From Tritonibacter scottomollicae (GTDB taxonomy: Bacteria; Pseudomonadota; Alphaproteobacteria; Rhodobacterales; Rhodobacteraceae): 64,000 nt of DNA. The notes under the pieces are model-generated. The model was not told where the DNA came from and did not search any database. It worked only from the letters and a program-made list of their open reading frames with translations. Shown here piece by piece: positions 28,405 through 36,537 of this stretch. Within the stretch, counting starts at the first letter, position 1, and each line of letters begins with the position of its first letter. The DNA lies in NCBI RefSeq assembly GCF_003003215.1, contig NZ_PVUF01000004.1:1-64000 (forward strand), given 5' to 3'. Made by a program: the position numbers and the translations under genes.

Positions 28405-29604
28405 TCAGCAGCGCAGCCAGTCCTCGGCGAAGCGCACGACCTCGGTTCCGGCCAGCTTTTGCACGCGGTCCAGCTCTGCGATCAGCCCGGAGCGCCGCTG
28501 TTTGCCCATCGCGACGCCAGCCTCCGGCCAGAAGGCACGCACCTGCAACACCTCGCCACTGCGCTTGCAGTCGATCCGGCCGATCAGGCGATCCCCCTGC
28601 AGAACCGGAAAAACGTAATACCCATAGCGCCGCTTGGCTTCGGGGACGAAAATCTCGATCCGGTAGTGAAATCCGAAAAGGCGCTCGGTGCGGGCGCGAT
28701 CACGCAGCGCCGGGTCAAAGGGTGACAGGAGACGCACGCGTGTCGATGGGCTGGGCAGCTCTGCGGCCTGCGCAAGCAGAGCCTGCGTTGTATAACTCCG
28801 GCGGCAGGTGCCGTCGGCCTGTTCGATGTCGGCCTCGACGATCTGTCCCGAAGCCAATGCCGCGGCGCACCAGTGTTTGGCCTCGGCGCGGGTCACGATG
28901 TCGAAGAAGGCCGCCAATTCCCCACTGGTGCCAAAGCCAAGCCGATTGAGAGCGGCGGACATGGCCCAATCGACGATCTCGGCCTCTGAATGTCGTGCGT
29001 TCAAGGTTTCAGCAGGGATGACCCGTTCGCTGAGGTCGTAAAATTTGCGAAAGCCCACACGGTGACAAATGGCCAACCTGCCGGACCGCCAGAGGAACTC
29101 CAGCGCGGTTTTGGAGGGGTGCCAGTCCCACCACCCGGATGAGCCCTTCTTTTCACCGTCTCCGACATCCTTGGAGCAGGTCGGACCATGGTCGGAGATA
29201 TGGCGCAGAACGGTGTCGATCTCGGAGGTCCAGCCGGGGCGGCGCCCGTCCTGCCAACGCCGCTGCATGCGCGCTTCATCGCGGGCAAATTTCAGGCGCC
29301 ACTGCGGGTAGAATTGCATCGGAATAGCCGCCGCGTCATGGGTCCAGTGCTCGAAGGCCGAGCGATCATTTGCAACCAAACGCTCCAATGCGCGCGGGCG
29401 ATACTGGCCGCGTCGAGACCAGAGGATGAGGTCATGCGCGCGGGCGAGCGTGTTGACGCTGTCGATCTGGACAAAGCCCAGATCATCAAGGACTTGGTCG
29501 AGATCCGCGCCTTTCCCGGCGCCGGATCTCTGTTGCAGCAACAGATGTCGATCCAGAAACAGGCGACGGGCGGTTTGATTGTCGAGAAAAAAGGAGCGTG
29601 TCAT
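28405..29604 (-). CDS. YcaQ-family (HTH_42) DNA glycosylase-like protein
   Basis: A 399-residue protein of the YcaQ/AlkX/HTH_42 family, which unhook interstrand cross-links. The QxD catalytic signature is visible as LGFVQIDSVNTLARAHDLILWSR near residue 45. Winged-helix repeats follow, and the family motifs FEHWTHDAAAIPMQFYP and LLSPFDPALRDRARTERLFGFHYRIEIFVPEAKRRYGYYVFPVL are present. It is convergent with the imuA-imuB-dnaE2 operon; both concern DNA damage. Confidence 0.87.
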   Translation of the reverse strand: MTRSFFLDNQTARRLFLDRHLLLQQRSGAGKGADLDQVLDDLGFVQIDSVNTLARAHDLILWSRRGQYRPRALERLVANDRSAFEHWTHDAAAIPMQFYPQWRLKFARDEARMQRRWQDGRRPGWTSEIDTVLRHISDHGPTCSKDVGDGEKKGSSGWWDWHPSKTALEFLWRSGRLAICHRVGFRKFYDLSERVIPAETLNARHSEAEIVDWAMSAALNRLGFGTSGELAAFFDIVTRAEAKHWCAAALASGQIVEADIEQADGTCRRSYTTQALLAQAAELPSPSTRVRLLSPFDPALRDRARTERLFGFHYRIEIFVPEAKRRYGYYVFPVLQGDRLIGRIDCKRSGEVLQVRAFWPEAGVAMGKQRRSGLIAELDRVQKLAGTEVVRFAEDWLRC

Positions 29605-29649
29605 CGGGGAACCATAGCGCGGCGTGGCTCCGCTGACAGGTGAAAACGG

Positions 29650-29676
29650 GCAAGCGCCCGCAATGCGGGCGCTTGC
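29650..29676 (-). terminator. Terminator of the tctCBA operon
   Basis: A perfect 12-bp stem GCAAGCGCCCGC-AAT-GCGGGCGCTTGC begins 3 bp after the tctA stop. On the minus strand it is followed by CCGTTTTC. It also separates tctA from the YcaQ gene. Confidence 0.8.
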
Positions 29677-29679
29677 ATG

Positions 29680-31182
29680 TCATTTTGCAGAACGTGGCCC
29701 GCGGCGACGCATCGCGATCCCAAAGGAAAACGCCAACATCAGTGCGGTGAAGGCATAGATCGCCAGAGCAATCGGACTTTGCAGGAGGATATTGAAATCG
29801 CCGCCGGAGATCGACAGGGCACGTCGCAGATTGTTTTCCATATCTGCCCCCAGCAAAAGGCCCAGCACCACCGGAACCAGGGAGATATCGAACTTGCGCA
29901 GCGCATATCCAAGCAGGCCAAAACCGATCATCACAAACAGGTCAAAGGTCGAATGGCTGATCGAATAGATGCCAATAAAGCTGACCATCACCACAACCGG
30001 CATCAGGAACCATTGGGGCAGCGACAGCAGGCGGGTGAATATGCCCACCATTGGAATGTTCAGAAGCAGCAGTACGACATTGGCGAGATAGAGCGCTGCA
30101 ATCAGCCCCCAGACAAGGTCGGGCTGGCGTTCAAACAGCAGCGGACCCGGCTGGATGTTGAGTGAGACCAAAAGCGCCAGCATCACGGCGGTCGTGCCGC
30201 TGCCGGGGACACCCAGTGTCAGCATCGGAATAAGAGCGCCACCGGAGGCTGCGTTGTTGCCGGCTTCGGGTGCGGCGATGCCGCGGGGGTCACCGGTTCC
30301 GAATGTGCCGTTCTTGTCGTTCAGCTGCTTCTCCGTGCTATAGGACACAAATGCGCCGAGTGATGCGCCTGCGCCAGGAAGGACGCCGCAGACAAAGCCG
30401 ATCAAGGCGCCTCGAATCGATGCGCCAAAGCCCTCGAATACCTCACGCAATCGCGGCAACGTCCGACCAAGTTTGACCGGCCCTGCTCCGGAGAGGGCAT
30501 GGCTTTCGAAATACATGATAATTTCACTGACCGCGAACAGGCCAACGATGGCGACGATCGGATCAAAGCCGTCGTAAAGATGGAACGACCCAAAGGTGAA
30601 GCGGGCGGTGCCGGTTCCGGGGTCCAGACCAACACTGGCCAGCAGAAGGCCGATCATGGCCGCCAGCAGCGTCTTGAACGGGTTCACGCCAGTGACTCCA
30701 CCAATGGTGGCAAAGGCCATGACGTAGAGCGCAAAATAGTCGGCCGGGCCGAAATGGATTGCGGCCTTGGCCAGCAGTGGTGCGAAGAAGGTCAGTCCCA
30801 GTGTGGCAACCGTTGCGCCGACGAATGAGGCCACGGCGGAAATGCCAAGCGCCTTTGCCGCCTGACCACGCCGGGCCATGGGATAGCCATCCAGCGTGGT
30901 CATGATTGCAGGTTCGTCACCGGGGATATTCAGCATGATGGAACTGATCCGCCCGCCGTACATGCAGCCGTAATAGATGCAGGACAGCATGATCAGCGCG
31001 GAGCTGGGTTCGAGTTTCATGGCAAAGGCGACGGGGATCAGGATCGCCACGCCATTAACCGGGCCAAGCCCGGGCAGCGCGCCAATCAGTGTACCGGCGA
31101 AACAGCCGAACACCGCCAGCGCGAGGTTGAGCGGCGTCACCGCGACGGCGATGCCGCCGATGAGGGAATTCAGGATGTCCAT
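29680..31182 (-). CDS. tctA: TctA-family large permease of a tripartite tricarboxylate transporter
   Basis: A 500-residue membrane protein with about 11-12 segments. TctA hallmarks are GTLIGALPGLGPVNGVAILIPVAFAMKLEPSSALIMLSCIYYGCMYGGRISSIMLNIPGDEPA at the N-terminus and GVPGSGTTAVMLALL in the middle. It works with TctB and the periplasmic TctC. The adjacent HMG-CoA-lyase homologue and CoA-transferase suggest the substrate is a small di- or hydroxy-dicarboxylic acid rather than citrate. Confidence 0.92.
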   Translation of the reverse strand: MDILNSLIGGIAVAVTPLNLALAVFGCFAGTLIGALPGLGPVNGVAILIPVAFAMKLEPSSALIMLSCIYYGCMYGGRISSIMLNIPGDEPAIMTTLDGYPMARRGQAAKALGISAVASFVGATVATLGLTFFAPLLAKAAIHFGPADYFALYVMAFATIGGVTGVNPFKTLLAAMIGLLLASVGLDPGTGTARFTFGSFHLYDGFDPIVAIVGLFAVSEIIMYFESHALSGAGPVKLGRTLPRLREVFEGFGASIRGALIGFVCGVLPGAGASLGAFVSYSTEKQLNDKNGTFGTGDPRGIAAPEAGNNAASGGALIPMLTLGVPGSGTTAVMLALLVSLNIQPGPLLFERQPDLVWGLIAALYLANVVLLLLNIPMVGIFTRLLSLPQWFLMPVVVMVSFIGIYSISHSTFDLFVMIGFGLLGYALRKFDISLVPVVLGLLLGADMENNLRRALSISGGDFNILLQSPIALAIYAFTALMLAFSFGIAMRRRGPRSAK

Positions 31183-31191
31183 GCAGTCTCG

Positions 31192-31623
31192 CTAGCCGAA
31201 GGTGGCAGGGGCAAGGGGCAAGGGCAGCCCCAGCAGGTTGTCGAAAATCAAATAGAGCGATACGCCGACCGCAACGCCGGTCACTCCGGCCTTTTTGGGC
31301 TCTGCCCCAAACAGCAGCGCGAGGCACGCGGTTCCAAGCATGGTCGACAGCGGGAAACCCAATGGCTCCAGCAGAAGAACATAGCCGACAAGAACGGCAA
31401 GCGTGAAGGCCTGCCGGATAAAGGCCGGCAGCGGTTGTGCGTCGGGATTGGGGTCAGGGCGCAGGATCAGCCCGAGGCTGAGAAGGGCCGCCGCAGCGGC
31501 CACCATCTGCGGAAACAACGCCGGGCCCAGGGGATCCCCGAAACCGGCCTTGTAGTCGCGCGCGACCCAGACGGCCGAGACCGAGACCATAAAGATCACG
31601 GCCCCGGCAATGCGGTCGATCAT
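31192..31623 (-). CDS. tctB: TctB-family small permease subunit
   Basis: A 143-residue protein with four predicted membrane segments, the usual size of TctB, lying between tctC and tctA. It overlaps the tctC stop by 4 bp (ATGA). TctB sequences vary widely, so the call rests on size, topology and position. Confidence 0.85.
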   Translation of the reverse strand: MIDRIAGAVIFMVSVSAVWVARDYKAGFGDPLGPALFPQMVAAAAALLSLGLILRPDPNPDAQPLPAFIRQAFTLAVLVGYVLLLEPLGFPLSTMLGTACLALLFGAEPKKAGVTGVAVGVSLYLIFDNLLGLPLPLAPATFG

Positions 31624-32597
31624 TGGATGACCCCGATGCTGCGCGAGATGTCTTCCATCTGCTTGGCTTGCTCTGCGACATAGGCTTCGAAGGCCTCACC
31701 GCCACGCCACACAGTAATGAGACCATTCGCCTCGGCGGCCTCTTTCCACTCGGCGGTGTCAAAGAGTGACTTCAGTTCCTCGACCCAGGCCTGATATTCC
31801 GCGTCCGAGACATCGCCGCCGGTATAAAACCCACGCCAGTTGTATCCGGTTACGTCATAGCCCTGCGCCTTGGCCGTCGGTGCATCCGGAAAGGCCGGGA
31901 TGGGGTCGTCGGACAGGGCCGCAATGATCCTGATGTCGCCGGATTCCACAAAGCCCGCAATCTCACCAAGGTCCGTGGACACCGCGCCGACCTGACCGCC
32001 GAGCATCTGTGTCACCGCAGGGCTGCCGCCGTCAAACTGTACCCAGCGAATTGCCTTATAGGCGTCATCGTCCATGCCCGCTTCATCGGCGAGCATCAGA
32101 AGGCGGATGTGATCCCAGCCACCGGCGCCGGAAGATCCTGCCACAGGCACTGACGTTGGATCGGCCTTGAGGGTATTGAGCAGGTCATCGACGGTTTCAT
32201 ATTCCGAATCTGCGGGGACCACGATCACGCCAACATCCGTGCCGAGCATGCCGACCCAGCGCATCACGTCGATACCACCCGGATACTTGCCTTGGGCGAT
32301 CTGAGTGACGCCAACGGTCGAAGTTGCAACCAGAACGTCGCCGTCATCCGCACGCTTGCCTGCGACGTTGGCAAAGGCGACGGCGCCCACACCGCCGGGC
32401 ATGTTGGTGACCTGAACGGAGCCCTCTTCAAGACCCAGTTCGGTAAGCAGGCGACCGACGGTGCGGCAGGTGAAATCCCAACCTCCCCCGGGATCGGCAG
32501 GGGCAATACATTCTGCCGCGCTCGCAGTAATTGCGCTCGTGGCGGTTAGGCCGGTGGCGAGTATCGCGCCGGCGAGTAGTTTGCGTGTATAGGACAT
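31620..32597 (-). CDS. tctC: TctC-family tricarboxylate-binding protein
   Basis: A 325-residue periplasmic solute-binding protein with a signal peptide (KLLAGAILATGLTATSAITASAA-EC) and the TctC features IAPADPGGGWDFTCRTVGRLL, VTNMPGGVGAVAFANVAGK and VPVAGSSGAGGWDHIRLLMLA. The ATG at 32597 has a strong Shine-Dalgarno (GGGAGGAACC); an upstream extension to 32648 is not supported. It is first in tctCBA, 66 bp after the GntR regulator gene. Confidence 0.9.
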   Translation of the reverse strand: MSYTRKLLAGAILATGLTATSAITASAAECIAPADPGGGWDFTCRTVGRLLTELGLEEGSVQVTNMPGGVGAVAFANVAGKRADDGDVLVATSTVGVTQIAQGKYPGGIDVMRWVGMLGTDVGVIVVPADSEYETVDDLLNTLKADPTSVPVAGSSGAGGWDHIRLLMLADEAGMDDDAYKAIRWVQFDGGSPAVTQMLGGQVGAVSTDLGEIAGFVESGDIRIIAALSDDPIPAFPDAPTAKAQGYDVTGYNWRGFYTGGDVSDAEYQAWVEELKSLFDTAEWKEAAEANGLITVWRGGEAFEAYVAEQAKQMEDISRSIGVIQ

Positions 32598-32663
32598 GGT
32601 TCCTCCCTTAAGTCCTCGGCCCAAAGGCCATTTTCCCGGAACTCCCACTCCGGGATCGTCTTG

Positions 32664-33401
32664 CTACGCGTCCGTATCGTTCCGCGCCTGTGCGCTGGTG
32701 TGACCCACGACGCCGCGCGTGCCGAGAAAGCGGCGCGCGCCCTCCACGGCCGCCAGAATCTGGTCCCGCACCGCCTGGGTGTGCAACCGGATCTTGCGGG
32801 CCGCCTCGTCCTCGTAGCCCGCGGCAACCAGATCGAGGATTTCGCTGTGTTCCTTGAATGCCGCGTCGCGTTGCGTCTTGTCGCTGGCCAGTAGCCAGCG
32901 CAGTCGCAACGCGCGACCGACCGCTGCATGGACCGCATCGCGCAGGAACGGGTTACCGGACAACGCCGCCAGCTCCACATGCACGTCGAGCCCGGAGGCC
33001 ATCCAGTCCTCGACCTCGAAGTCGGTGCGCCCGCGCTCGACGGTGCGGCGCAGCGCGTCGAGGTCTTCGGGACGGGCGCGCCGACATGCGAGGCGCACGG
33101 CGGTGTCTTCCAGCTCTTCACGGAATTCGAAGAGATCGTGGATTTCCTGCAGGTCGATCGGCGCGATCATGTATCCGCGCCGTGGGTCACGGACGATCAG
33201 TCCTTCGCCGATCAGGGCTGCCAGAGCAGCGCGGATTGGGGTGCGGGACATGCCGTAGCGCTCTTCCAGGGCGCGTTCCGATACAGGTTCTCCGGGGGAA
33301 AAGGCCATCGACAGGACATCCCGACGGATTTCCTGAAGTGCGCGTTCCGTGCGCGGCAGCTCCTCTTTGCCTGTCACTTTGTCGCTCGTCATGGTCCGCA
33401 T
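32664..33401 (-). CDS. GntR-family (FCD-domain) transcriptional regulator
   Basis: A 245-residue regulator. The N-terminal winged helix is EEIRRDVLSMAF-type (ALQEIRRDVLSMAFSPGEPVSERALEERYGMSRTPIRAALAALIGEGLI). The C-terminal FCD ligand-binding domain is all-helical (EIHDLFEFREELEDTAVRLACRRA ... DVHVELAALSGNPFL), with Asp/His residues suited to a metal-dependent carboxylate site. The start at 33401 has AAGGAGG upstream. It shares the divergent region with the HMG-lyase gene, where the palindrome TGGTATACCA is its likely operator. Confidence 0.88.
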   Translation of the reverse strand: MRTMTSDKVTGKEELPRTERALQEIRRDVLSMAFSPGEPVSERALEERYGMSRTPIRAALAALIGEGLIVRDPRRGYMIAPIDLQEIHDLFEFREELEDTAVRLACRRARPEDLDALRRTVERGRTDFEVEDWMASGLDVHVELAALSGNPFLRDAVHAAVGRALRLRWLLASDKTQRDAAFKEHSEILDLVAAGYEDEAARKIRLHTQAVRDQILAAVEGARRFLGTRGVVGHTSAQARNDTDA

Positions 33402-33419
33402 TGACCCTCCTTGCGCTAA

Positions 33420-33429
33420 TGGTATACCA
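33420..33429. promoter_or_regulatory. Palindromic operator TGGTATACCA of the GntR regulator
   Basis: A perfect 10-bp palindrome in the 67-bp gap between the divergent GntR and HMG-lyase genes. It matches the TNGTNNACNA-type sites of FadR/VanR subfamily GntR proteins. It would control both the tct operon and the lyase/CoA-transferase operon. Confidence 0.7.
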
Positions 33430-33468
33430 ACGCGGTCGACCACATCAACAGCTTTTGGAGGAGAGCTC

Positions 33469-34434
33469 ATGACCGAGGTTCCGCTAGACGGGTTTCCCGA
33501 GCGCGTGCGCATTGTGGACGTGGGCGCACGTGATGGGCTGCAGGCTTGGCCAGACCCGGTGTCCACTGATGTGAAGATCGAACTGATCAACACGCTGATT
33601 GCTGCCGGTGTGCCGCAGTTGGAGGTGACGTCCTTTGTCGCGCCGCGCGCCGTGCCCAATATGGCGGATGCACGTGAGGTCATGGCAGGAATTGACCGCA
33701 GCCGGGGTGCAGAGCTGACGGCGTTGGTGCCGAACGCGCGCGGTGCCGAACGCGCGATTGAGGCGGGCGTCGATGCGATGGTGGTGTTTCTGTCTGCTTC
33801 GGAAAGTCACAATCGGGCCAATGTGAATTGCAGCCGCGACAAGTCGCTGGCCGCAGCGGCGGAGATCGCTCGTATGGGGCAGGATGCGGATGTGCCGGTT
33901 TATGGTGCCATTGCCACCGCGTTTGGCTGCCCCTTTGAGGGCAATGTCGCGATCGAGGATATTGTGCAGGTGGCGAAGTCCTATGGCGACTGCGGTATCG
34001 CGCAGCTTACCCTCGGCGACACAACCGGCATGGCAACGCCCCGACTGGTGCAGGAGCGGTGTCGGACTTTGGCGACCGAGGTGCCTGCGGCGGATATCGC
34101 ATTGCATTTCCACAATACGCGCGGTGTGGGGCTGGCCTGCGCCTACGCCGGACTGCAGGAAGGGATCACCCGGTTTGAGGCAAGTATCGCCGGGATCGGC
34201 GGTTGTCCATTTGCACCCGGCGCAACCGGCAACATCTGTACAGAAGATCTGGTCTACATGCTGCAGGAGAGCGGCGTGGCGACCCGCATAGATCTCGATG
34301 CGCTGATTGAGGTCGCGCGACGCACCGAGAAGGCGCTTGGACAGACTTTGCCGGGGCAGGTCATGAAGGCCGGTCCGCGGCTGCGCAGATACGAGCGCGA
34401 GGATGTCCGGTCCTCAAGTGGGAGTCGCGAATGA
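33469..34434 (+). CDS. Hydroxymethylglutaryl-CoA lyase family protein
   Basis: A 321-residue HMG-CoA lyase-like TIM barrel. Catalytic and metal residues of HMGL are kept: Arg-Asp in VDVGARDGLQ (R and D of the active site), His-x-His in LHFHNTRG, and the HMGL signature with Cys and Asn in SIAGIGGCPFAPGATGNIC. The ATG at 33469 has GGAGGAGAGCTC upstream. It would cleave HMG-CoA, or a related 3-hydroxy-3-methyl acyl-CoA, to acetyl-CoA and a 3-oxoacid. It overlaps the CoA-transferase gene by 4 bp. Confidence 0.88.
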   Translation: MTEVPLDGFPERVRIVDVGARDGLQAWPDPVSTDVKIELINTLIAAGVPQLEVTSFVAPRAVPNMADAREVMAGIDRSRGAELTALVPNARGAERAIEAGVDAMVVFLSASESHNRANVNCSRDKSLAAAAEIARMGQDADVPVYGAIATAFGCPFEGNVAIEDIVQVAKSYGDCGIAQLTLGDTTGMATPRLVQERCRTLATEVPAADIALHFHNTRGVGLACAYAGLQEGITRFEASIAGIGGCPFAPGATGNICTEDLVYMLQESGVATRIDLDALIEVARRTEKALGQTLPGQVMKAGPRLRRYEREDVRSSSGSRE

Positions 34435-35600
34435 TCTCCGGGAATGAGATGAAGCCGCCGCTGGATGGCATTCGCGTCGTCGACCTGACCCGCGTGCTGT
34501 CCGGACCATTCTGCTCCATGTTGCTGGGCGACATGGGGGCCGAGGTCATCAAAATCGAAAGCCCGGCGGGGGATCCGGTGCGCGGGCAGGGGCATCACAA
34601 GAACGGGTTCTCGTGGTATTTTGCGAGCTTTAACCGCAACAAGAAGTCCGTGGTGCTCGATCTCTATTCCGATGAAGGACGCGACACTCTGGCCCAACTG
34701 CTTGAGACTGCGGATGTGTTGCTGGAGAATTTTCGCCCCGGTGTTCTTGCGCGCATGGGGTTCCCGCAAGATCGCCTCGACAGCATAAATCCGCGCCTTA
34801 TCGTTGCCAGCGTCAATGGATTTGGCTCGACTGGCCCCTATACGGATCGTCCCGCCTTTGATTTTATTGCGCAGGCCATGAGCGGCTTCATGAGCGTCAA
34901 TGGTCCCGCAGGAGAGCCGCCGCTTCGCGCCGCGCAGCCCGTAACGGACCTCGTGGCGGGGTTGTACACCGCGTTTGGGATCGCATCGGCGCTGCACGGG
35001 CGCAACCGCGACGGGGTGGGGCAAGCTGTTGAGACCTCGATGGTGAACGGCGTCTTGAGCATGATGGCCTATCTGGCGTCAGAGCATTTCGTCACCGGAG
35101 AAAACCCGCAGCGCACCGGCAACGACCATCCGCTTGTTGCGCCCTACGGGCTCTATAATACGGCTGACGGGCAAATCGCTATTGCGGCATCGAATGATCA
35201 GATATTGCGTCGATTGCTGGGTGAAATCGGCTTGCCGAACCTGCTGGACGATCCGCGCTTTGCCAGCAATGATGCGCGTTTTTCGCGGCGCGCGGAGTTG
35301 CACGACATTCTCGATGCGGCGCTGGCCACGGATACGCGCGAAAACTGGATTGCCCGATTGAATCGCGCTGGCGTGCCGACTGGGAAGGTCCAGACCCTCA
35401 AGGATGTGTTTGAGGACCCGCAGATTCAGGCGCAGAAGATGGCTATCGATGTGCCACACGGTGACCGAGGCGACGTCCGGATGCTGGGCTTTCCGGTGAA
35501 ATTGTCGCGCACCCCCTGCGAGGTGCGCCTGCCAGCCCCGGAATTAGGCGAACATACCGAGGAGGTTCTGGCTTCATTGCGCAGGCACGCGTCAGGATAA
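34431..35600 (+). CDS. Class III (CaiB/BaiF) CoA-transferase
   Basis: A 389-residue family III CoA-transferase. The N-terminus IRVVDLTRVLSGPFCSMLLGDMGAEVIKIE, the RNKKSVVLDL motif and the catalytic-Asp region RAAQPVTDLVAGLYTAFGIASAL are all present. It overlaps the HMG-lyase gene (ATGA). Human SUGCT, which makes HMG-CoA or glutaryl-CoA from the free acid and succinyl-CoA, belongs to this family, so this gene is likely to activate the acid imported by TctABC. Confidence 0.88.
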   Translation: MISGNEMKPPLDGIRVVDLTRVLSGPFCSMLLGDMGAEVIKIESPAGDPVRGQGHHKNGFSWYFASFNRNKKSVVLDLYSDEGRDTLAQLLETADVLLENFRPGVLARMGFPQDRLDSINPRLIVASVNGFGSTGPYTDRPAFDFIAQAMSGFMSVNGPAGEPPLRAAQPVTDLVAGLYTAFGIASALHGRNRDGVGQAVETSMVNGVLSMMAYLASEHFVTGENPQRTGNDHPLVAPYGLYNTADGQIAIAASNDQILRRLLGEIGLPNLLDDPRFASNDARFSRRAELHDILDAALATDTRENWIARLNRAGVPTGKVQTLKDVFEDPQIQAQKMAIDVPHGDRGDVRMLGFPVKLSRTPCEVRLPAPELGEHTEEVLASLRRHASG

Positions 35601-35633
35601 CACGCCAATAGGGTGAAGTCCCTAGCGCGCCTC

Positions 35634-36527
35634 TCAAATCACAAGCCGCCGTGGTTCTGTGAGAAACCCACACAGGCAGGACATGAAGCGCGCGGCATCG
35701 GCCCCGTTGATCACCCTGTGGTCGTAGCTCAGATCCAGCGGGGCCTTGAGCACCGGCTTGAAGGCTTCGCCATCCCATTCGGGGACCATCTGCGACCGGG
35801 TAATGCCGAGGATCGCCAGCTCCGGCGGATTGACGATCGGGATAAACGCCGAGCCACCGATCCCGCCGAGGTTCGAGATACTCATCGAGGCGCCGCCCAT
35901 CTCATCGGGGGCAATCTTGCGCGACTGCGACCGAGCGGCCAGATCCGTGATTTCACCTGAAATTTGAAACAGGCCTTTTCTGTCCGCATCCCGAATGACC
36001 GGAACCATCAACCCATGCGCCGTGTCCACGGCAATGCCGATGTGAACATAGTCTTTGAGGATCAGCGTCTTGCCGTCTGCGCTGAGCGAGGCGTTGAACG
36101 TGGGGAATTCCCGCAGGCTGCGCGCCAGCGCCATGACGTGAAAGGCCAGCGCTGTCAGCTTGATGCCACGGGCCTGCGCGTCCGGTTTCCAGCTCTGGCG
36201 CAGCGCTTCGATCGCGGTCATATCCGCCTGATCGTGATGCGTCACCTGCGGGATCAGCGCATTGGCGGCACCAAGATTACCTGCAGCCACCTGCGCGAAC
36301 CGGCTGAGCGGCTCTTCTGTCACGGGCCCATAGGCACTGTGGTCGACCTGCCAATACTGGGCGTTCTGAGCGGCGCCCGCGTCTCCCGCGTTTGGCGCGC
36401 GTGTCGTCGTGGTAAGATCCTCGTGGCCGATGGTGGTGCGGCCCAGATCCTGTGCCAACTGCGCCAGGTCTATGCCCTTGTTCAACGCAGATGCGCGGAC
36501 CGATGGGGAGGCGATGATATCCGACAT
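35634..36527 (-). CDS. Lipoyl-less catalytic E2 (dihydrolipoamide acyltransferase)
   Basis: A 297-residue E2 made of a peripheral-subunit-binding domain (SPSVRASALNKGIDLAQLAQDLG, about 7-38) and a complete acyltransferase domain (VDHSAYGPVTEEPLSRFAQVAAGNLGAANALIPQVTHHD ... YDHRVINGADAARF). The HxxxDG motif has Asn in place of Asp, as in Azotobacter E2p. No lipoyl domain is present, although E2 enzymes normally carry one to three in the same chain. The lipoyl domains are on the separate protein 37998-39317. The ATG at 36527 has AAGGAGG upstream. It is the last gene of the leftward operon. Confidence 0.87.
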   Translation of the reverse strand: MSDIIASPSVRASALNKGIDLAQLAQDLGRTTIGHEDLTTTTRAPNAGDAGAAQNAQYWQVDHSAYGPVTEEPLSRFAQVAAGNLGAANALIPQVTHHDQADMTAIEALRQSWKPDAQARGIKLTALAFHVMALARSLREFPTFNASLSADGKTLILKDYVHIGIAVDTAHGLMVPVIRDADRKGLFQISGEITDLAARSQSRKIAPDEMGGASMSISNLGGIGGSAFIPIVNPPELAILGITRSQMVPEWDGEAFKPVLKAPLDLSYDHRVINGADAARFMSCLCGFLTEPRRLVI

Positions 36528-36537
36528 ATGTGCCTCC

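Noticed and set aside
35601-35633. Terminator between the convergent CoA-transferase and E2 genes
   Set aside because: Only a 5-bp stem is visible and there is no T-run on either strand.
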